From positions 1 through 11,127 of the forward strand of contig JAUWSZ010000032.1 in NCBI GenBank assembly GCA_030609865.1: a stretch of DNA of 11,127 bases. The letters are read 5' to 3'. This document shows positions 8,795-11,127 of the stretch, piece after piece. The position numbers were made by a program, and so were the translations under genes. Positions within the stretch are counted from its first letter, which is position 1, and each line of letters begins with the position of its first letter. The DNA comes from a bacterium. Lineage in GTDB: Bacteria; Desulfobacterota; DSWW01. The notes under the pieces are model-generated. The model was not told the DNA's origin. It was given only the letters and a program-made list of their open reading frames with translations, and ran no database searches.

Positions 8795-8856
8795 ATGGCA
8801 AACCTACCTACCAACGAGAATACCACCGTCTCCCTGATCTCCCTGGGTTGTCCTAA
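8795..8856 (+). pseudogene. rimO: RimO 5' fragment, interrupted by an insertion sequence
   Basis: RimO is the radical-SAM methylthiotransferase that modifies Asp in ribosomal protein S12. The reading frame from ATG 8795 gives a 12-residue leader and then VSLISLGCPK. The LGCPK motif is the RimO hallmark and contains the first Cys (C19) of the N-terminal methylthiotransferase domain. In RimO the motif continues with N, then V/L-D-S/T-E. Here the frame runs instead into the inverted repeat of the IS and stops at 8912-8914 after 18 unrelated residues. Only about 20 of roughly 440 residues remain, so the gene is broken in this window; the rest may lie beyond the mobile DNA, outside the window. An upstream in-frame GTG (8768) is possible. 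The identification rests on a short but very characteristic motif. Confidence 0.75.
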
Positions 8857-8881
8857 GGGTCTGCGCAGAAATAACTTGGCA
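8856..8881 (+). repeat. Terminal inverted repeat of the IS, transposase 3' side
   Basis: It begins AGGGTCTGCGCAGAAATAA and ends GGCA. Aligned without gaps to the reverse complement of 10738-10763, 18 of 26 positions match, including the outer AGGG, the central AAAT and the inner GGCA. It lies 12 bases from the transposase stop codon. Confidence 0.8.
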
Positions 8882-8892
8882 TTTTTCGTTCG

Positions 8893-9828
8893 TCAATTCG
8901 GGCTGATTGTGTAGTTCCAGTTGGGGAGTCTGTCGTGTCTGGTGAGGTTGATTTCCTTCATTTCGCTGTTGGATATCTTAATGCCTTTCTCGTATTTCTT
9001 GGTGTTCAGGAATGCCTCCACGGCCAGACCCGAGGACGTTCTGGTCGATCGTATGCAATTGAGCATGATGTCCAAGGACCGAAGGGGTGTGCCTGCCCAC
9101 TCCATGCTGATGAAGCTGAACAGGCGGTGTTCCACTGGGTTCCACTTCGAGGCTCCGCTCGGATAGTGGCAGACGGTTATCTGGATTCCATGCACTTTGC
9201 TGAGCTGATGGTAGAGTCTGTGTTTCCAGAGGCGAGCCCGACAATGGTTGGCGCCTCCCCCGTCGCAGAGAATGAGCAACTTATGCATCCCGGGATATCC
9301 CGTCCACCCAAACGTGTTCAGCCACTCTTCAATAGCATCCACCGCGAACTCCGCTGTTTCGGCAGAGATTCCAACCATGACGGCGCCTCGGTTCAGCATG
9401 GGCTCGAACATCCCAAAAGGCGAAGCGATCGCCACGGCATCAGAACGAAAATCATGCACCAGTACTTTGTCGTTGTCCTTGCGCCATGTTGTGCCTGCAT
9501 TCTTGAAGTTGCCCACCAGTTCTTTCTTTTTGGTGTCCACGCTCAAAATGGGTTGGCCTTCGTCTTCAAATGCTTTGCGCATCTGCGCAATGATTTCAAA
9601 TTGTTCGTTGCGATCCGGATGCCGGGTCTCACTGATGCTCTTGCGATTGACCCGCAACGAATAGCCCTCAGATCGGAGTAGCATGGCAACTGTGTTGGCA
9701 CAGATGTCTATCCCCTTCTGGCGCAGCGCACCGCTTATTTGCCGCGTGTCTTTGCGCGACCACTTCTTGCGACTCATGGGATCGCCAGCCGTGGCATCTC
9801 TCATCAGTTCATTCAGCCGTTCGATCAC
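8893..9828 (-). CDS. ISAzo13-type transposase, catalytic part (downstream frame)
   Basis: DDE transposase catalytic region, 311 residues when counted from a GTG at 9828; the frame is open back to the A run at 9834-9842. The family-typical order is present: GDPMSRKKWSRKDTRQI (16-32), NRKSISETRHPDRNEQF, SVDTKKKELVGNFKNAG (first D, D98), LILCDGGGANHCRARLWK (second D, D189) and WNPVEHRLFSFIS (E233). It ends INLTRHDRLPNWNYTISPN. These match the ISAzo13 transposases I know along their whole catalytic half. It probably has no start of its own: the N-terminal DNA-binding part lies in the frame of the neighbouring gene, and joining them needs a shift at the A run. The predicted join reads GRPPVKKTEVIERLNELM, which agrees with the family. 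Internal initiation at GTG 9828 is possible but weak. Confidence 0.88.
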   Translation of the reverse strand: MIERLNELMRDATAGDPMSRKKWSRKDTRQISGALRQKGIDICANTVAMLLRSEGYSLRVNRKSISETRHPDRNEQFEIIAQMRKAFEDEGQPILSVDTKKKELVGNFKNAGTTWRKDNDKVLVHDFRSDAVAIASPFGMFEPMLNRGAVMVGISAETAEFAVDAIEEWLNTFGWTGYPGMHKLLILCDGGGANHCRARLWKHRLYHQLSKVHGIQITVCHYPSGASKWNPVEHRLFSFISMEWAGTPLRSLDIMLNCIRSTRTSSGLAVEAFLNTKKYEKGIKISNSEMKEINLTRHDRLPNWNYTISPN

Positions 9829-10582
9829 CTCGGTTTTTTTTTACCGGAGGCCGACCCGCCCCTGGCTGCCGAATGCGATCCATGTCGATGTTCTCGGCCT
9901 GAAGCTCGGCTCGCCCACGGGCTATCGTCTTGACGTCGACCCCCGAAATGCGTGCGATCCGAACGTCTCCACCATGTCCCAGCTTCAGCGACTCAAAACC
10001 AAGATAAAGTCGTTTCTGCTTCTCGTTCAGTGCGAACAACAACACCTGAAGCTTCTGCTGCACCGTCACGCTGCCGAAGGCTTCCTGTCTCTGGGACGCT
10101 GGCTCAGCAGTGGACTGTATGACCCGTTGCTCTCGGCGCTGAAGTTGCGTCTGACCCATCAACCTGGACAGATACAGGAACTCGCCGCCGAGTTCTTCCC
10201 GGCCCAACCGTCCATCCCTATGAAGTTTGGCCAAGGCATTATGCACCCGCACATGCACCAGGGCGTGCAGCTCACGAGCAAAGTATCCCTCCGAAGATAT
10301 GCTGACCAGATGCTCAAGCGTATCCAGCAGCGAACCATACATCGAGAAGTGCACCGCCTCAAACGTCCACAGCCCGTGCTTGTCATACTCGGCGATCTCG
10401 TTCAGCGTGTAATACTGCCCCCCGTGCGAATAGCTGGCTCGGTAATCCAAGGCGTCGAGCTTGCGAAACGCCGTCATGCGGGTTGGTCCTCCCAGGACCT
10501 CCAGAATCATCTGAAGCGTCATCACCTTGGCGACTTCAAAAGCCTCTTTGAGTTGCTCGCCTGCGTACACAACCGGCCTCAT
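9809..10582 (-). CDS. Transposase upstream frame: tandem winged-helix domains plus ISAzo13 N-terminus
   Basis: A 257-residue product. Residues 1-165 contain two probable winged-helix units. One is about 18-64 (LEVLGGPTRMTAFRKL, then the hairpin-like YSHGGQYYTL). The other is about 83-139 (GYFARELHALVHVRVHNAL, then a wing ending EFLYLS). Residues 176-249 are the usual ISAzo13 N-terminus (LNEKQKRLYLGFE, GHGGDVRIARISGVDVKTI, RQPGAGRPP). After the A run the frame stops within eight codons, overlapping the catalytic frame. ATG 10582 is chosen because GGAGGT (10589-10594) lies 6 bases upstream; the ATG at 10600 precedes that site. Alone it would be a DNA-binding protein without a catalytic site, possibly a repressor of the element. 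Joined to the downstream frame it gives a transposase of about 565 residues, against about 400 for ordinary members. The fold of the first part is my reading of its pattern. Confidence 0.82.
   Translation of the reverse strand: MRPVVYAGEQLKEAFEVAKVMTLQMILEVLGGPTRMTAFRKLDALDYRASYSHGGQYYTLNEIAEYDKHGLWTFEAVHFSMYGSLLDTLEHLVSISSEGYFARELHALVHVRVHNALAKLHRDGRLGREELGGEFLYLSRLMGQTQLQRREQRVIQSTAEPASQRQEAFGSVTVQQKLQVLLFALNEKQKRLYLGFESLKLGHGGDVRIARISGVDVKTIARGRAELQAENIDMDRIRQPGAGRPPVKKNRGDRTAE
9834..9842 (-). other. Run of nine A (- strand): candidate frameshift or slippage site
   Basis: In the upstream frame the run reads GTA AAA AAA AAC; the catalytic frame reads AAA AAA ACC GAG. A shift of +1 (equivalently -2), or a transcript with one A fewer, joins them. 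Nine A is long enough for RNA polymerase slippage. A fixed mutation or a homopolymer sequencing error would look the same. Confidence 0.7.
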
Positions 10583-10588
10583 AATGTT

Positions 10589-10594
10589 ACCTCC
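10589..10594 (-). promoter_or_regulatory. Ribosome binding site GGAGGT
   Basis: A near-perfect Shine-Dalgarno sequence 6 bases before ATG 10582. It decides the start of the transposase upstream frame in favour of 10582 over 10600. Confidence 0.8.
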
Positions 10595-10620
10595 GTGCAT
10601 GGATTCTTCCGCTTATGCAC
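10595..10620 (-). promoter_or_regulatory. Hairpin next to the transposase ribosome binding site
   Basis: On the - strand GTGCAT (10620-10615) pairs with ATGCAC (10600-10595), with an inner GGA/TCC pairing. The 3' arm directly abuts GGAGGT. The predicted native start point (about 10615) falls at the end of the 5' arm, so only longer transcripts entering from outside would form the full stem. Confidence 0.5.
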
Positions 10621-10621
10621 A

Positions 10622-10650
10622 GTCATAACATTACGGGCGAGCCGTGTCAA
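10622..10650 (-). promoter_or_regulatory. Sigma-70-like promoter of the transposase
   Basis: TTGACA (10650-10645), a 17-base spacer and TATGAC (10627-10622), read on the - strand. The -35 box is perfect and the -10 box matches 4 of 6. It lies inside the element, about 33 bases upstream of ATG 10582. Confidence 0.65.
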
Positions 10651-10737
10651 TCAACAATACTCAAAACTATTCAAGCCCTTTCCCGATTTCTCACGCTTGA
10701 GACCTCGCTTTGATTTGTTACTATGATGACTCATAAC

Positions 10738-10763
10738 TGCCGCTTAATTTATGAGCGGGCCCT
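10738..10763 (-). repeat. Terminal inverted repeat of the IS, transposase 5' side
   Basis: Read on the - strand it begins AGGGCCCGCTCATAAATTAA and ends GGCA. It pairs with 8856-8881 (18 of 26). Just inside it is the palindrome ATGAGTCAT (10727-10735), a possible subterminal protein-binding site. Confidence 0.8.
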
Positions 10764-10764
10764 T

Positions 10765-10783
10765 AGGGCTCGCGAAAAAATAG
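10765..10783 (+). repeat. Terminal repeat of a second, related element
   Basis: AGGGCTCGCGAAAAAATAG matches each terminal repeat of the neighbouring IS at 13 of 19 positions. It starts one base after that element ends and points the other way. The two ends together form the palindrome-like GGGCCCTTAGGGCTC. Confidence 0.65.
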
Positions 10784-10797
10784 ATTCACATTTAAAA

Positions 10798-10942
10798 GGG
10801 CCAATAGTCTCATTTATGAATCAGTCATGAATTGCTAAACATTCATTTGAGGCTTTATTTAAAGGGAAATCACAAAATATTCGAAATGAGAACATTAGCC
10901 TTGACATCTCTTTCTAATTGGGCTAATAGTCTCATTATGAAT
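10798..10942 (+). repeat. Direct repeat pair, 23-24 bp
   Basis: Two nearly identical stretches, at 10798-10821 and 10920-10942, share GGGC, then AATAGTCTCATT, then ATGAAT. They differ by one substitution and one T. The second covers the putative -10 box and the start codon of the partial gene. They contain the palindromes TCATTTATGA and TCATTATGA. They may be operators or transposase-binding sites. Confidence 0.65.
10901..10929 (+). promoter_or_regulatory. Possible promoter of the second element
   Basis: A perfect TTGACA (10901-10906), then a 17-base spacer and TAATAG (10924-10929), a weak -10 box. The start point would be about 10936, so the message would be almost leaderless. Confidence 0.4.
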
Positions 10943-11127
10943 ACACAATACCCTGTACATACGCTTGCAGAGTTTTTCAGGAAGAACAAGATAGCCACAC
11001 GAGAACAACTCAAAGAGGTATTGGGCAACCCGGCTCGATGTACGTTCTTTCGTAAGCTTGGGCAACTGGAGTATCTGAGTAGCTACTCGCACCGCGGTAT
11101 GTATTATACTCTCAGATCGATTGCACG
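10937..11127 (+). CDS. Winged-helix protein of the second element, N-terminal part (3' end outside window)
   Basis: The frame is open from ATG 10937 to the window end (63 complete codons). It begins MNTQYPVHTLAEFFRKN, and residues 19-63 align without gaps to residues 20-64 of the neighbouring transposase upstream frame with 25 of 45 identities (LKEVLGNPARCTFFRKL and SSYSHRGMYYTL). This is therefore the first winged-helix domain of a paralogue, transcribed divergently from the complete IS. No Shine-Dalgarno sequence precedes ATG 10937. An in-frame ATG at 10886 would add 17 residues but would place the TTGACA box inside the gene. Whether it continues into a transposase or is a stand-alone regulator cannot be seen. 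The domain function, presumably DNA binding, is inferred. Confidence 0.75.
   Translation, partial: MNTQYPVHTLAEFFRKNKIATREQLKEVLGNPARCTFFRKLGQLEYLSSYSHRGMYYTLRSIA

Larger units (their letters stand above)
10579..10634 (-). promoter_or_regulatory. Paired 12-bp repeats over the -10 box and start codon (candidate operators)
   Basis: On the - strand GTAATGTTATGA (10634-10623) overlaps the predicted -10 box, and GTAACATTATGA (10590-10579) overlaps the start codon. They match at 10 of 12 positions. The positions suit autoregulation by the winged-helix product, which is an inference. Confidence 0.4.
8856..10763 (-). mobile_element. Insertion sequence, ISAzo13 type, complete, about 1.9 kb
   Basis: A complete element is bounded by imperfect 26-bp inverted repeats (8856-8881 and 10738-10763, 18 of 26 matching). 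It carries one transposase gene in two overlapping frames on the - strand. The TA pairs just outside both ends (8854-8855 and 10764-10765) fit a 2-bp target duplication, but the boundaries could shift by one or two bases because the flanks are partly symmetrical. The left end splits rimO. The right end is followed one base later by the end of a second, related element. The catalytic frame is undamaged and has all three acidic residues, so the element may be active. Length fits the ISAzo13 family as I know it. Both ends and the promoter lie outside the tandem winged-helix region, so that extra domain belongs to the element. Confidence 0.85.
10765..11127 (+). mobile_element. Second, related insertion sequence, left end only
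   Basis: An IS-like end at 10765 is followed about 172 bases later by a + strand gene homologous to the N-terminal domain of the neighbouring transposase. In the complete element the corresponding distance is about 181 bases. The stretch 10764-10936 has no gene; it is AT-rich and holds a TTGACA box and a 23/24-bp direct repeat. The element continues past the window, so its catalytic part and far end cannot be seen. It is a diverged relative, not a recent copy: the leaders hardly align outside the ends. Confidence 0.65.

Noticed and set aside
8795..8914. A 39-codon small protein gene
   Set aside because: It is the rimO 5' fragment reading into the IS terminal repeat, not an independent gene.
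9683..10726. A 347-codon open frame on the + strand opposite the transposase upstream frame
   Set aside because: It is the complement of a recognisable transposase N-terminus and runs across the IS promoter and leader. Its translation shows no recognisable domain and it has no ribosome binding site.
10754..10771. GC-rich hairpin GCGGGCCC-TTA-GGGCTCGC as a terminator
   Set aside because: It is followed by A residues, not T, on the + strand and has no T-run on the - strand. The abutting ends of two related IS elements explain it fully.

Overview
The window looks like a chromosomal segment of a Deltaproteobacterium (Desulfobacterota), possibly of the Syntrophobacter type. This rests on gene order (ilvB-ilvN-ilvC-psd-pssA-leuA, then ftsK and lolA), high GC content and the short archaeal-type phosphatidylserine decarboxylase. 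The assignment is inferred from family knowledge and was not searched. All housekeeping genes lie on the + strand.

Region 1 (1-5483) is a branched-chain amino acid and phospholipid operon: the C-terminal part of the acetolactate synthase large subunit (ilvB), its regulatory subunit (ilvN), ketol-acid reductoisomerase (ilvC), phosphatidylserine decarboxylase (psd), phosphatidylserine synthase (pssA) and 2-isopropylmalate synthase (leuA). From ilvC to leuA the genes overlap by 1-4 bases, so they are probably translationally coupled. The only sizeable gap, between ilvN and ilvC, holds two arrays of 7-bp AGGT-type repeats in opposite orientation around a smaller inverted repeat. In RNA this could fold into one long hairpin ahead of ilvC.

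Region 2 (5499-8684) carries the DNA translocase ftsK and the periplasmic lipoprotein carrier lolA. After lolA come a (CTCGTC)n-like tract, another AGGT-type heptamer array, and the first 20-21 codons of rimO, recognised by its LISLGCPK motif. RimO is cut off at that motif by a mobile element.

Region 3 (8856-11127) is mobile DNA. A complete insertion sequence of about 1.9 kb (8856-10763) has imperfect 26-bp terminal inverted repeats and a possible TA target duplication. Its transposase, on the - strand, is of the ISAzo13 type and is split into two frames at a run of nine A. The upstream frame also carries about 165 residues that look like two tandem winged-helix domains, which I do not expect in ordinary ISAzo13 transposases. 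One base beyond this element starts a second IS-like end in opposite orientation. About 170 bp further in, a + strand gene begins whose product is about 56% identical (25 of 45 residues, counted by hand) to the first winged-helix domain. So two related elements appear to abut head to head inside rimO, and the window ends within the second. Each has a TTGACA promoter and paired repeats over its promoter and start codon. The first also has a hairpin beside its ribosome binding site that could protect it from read-through transcripts.
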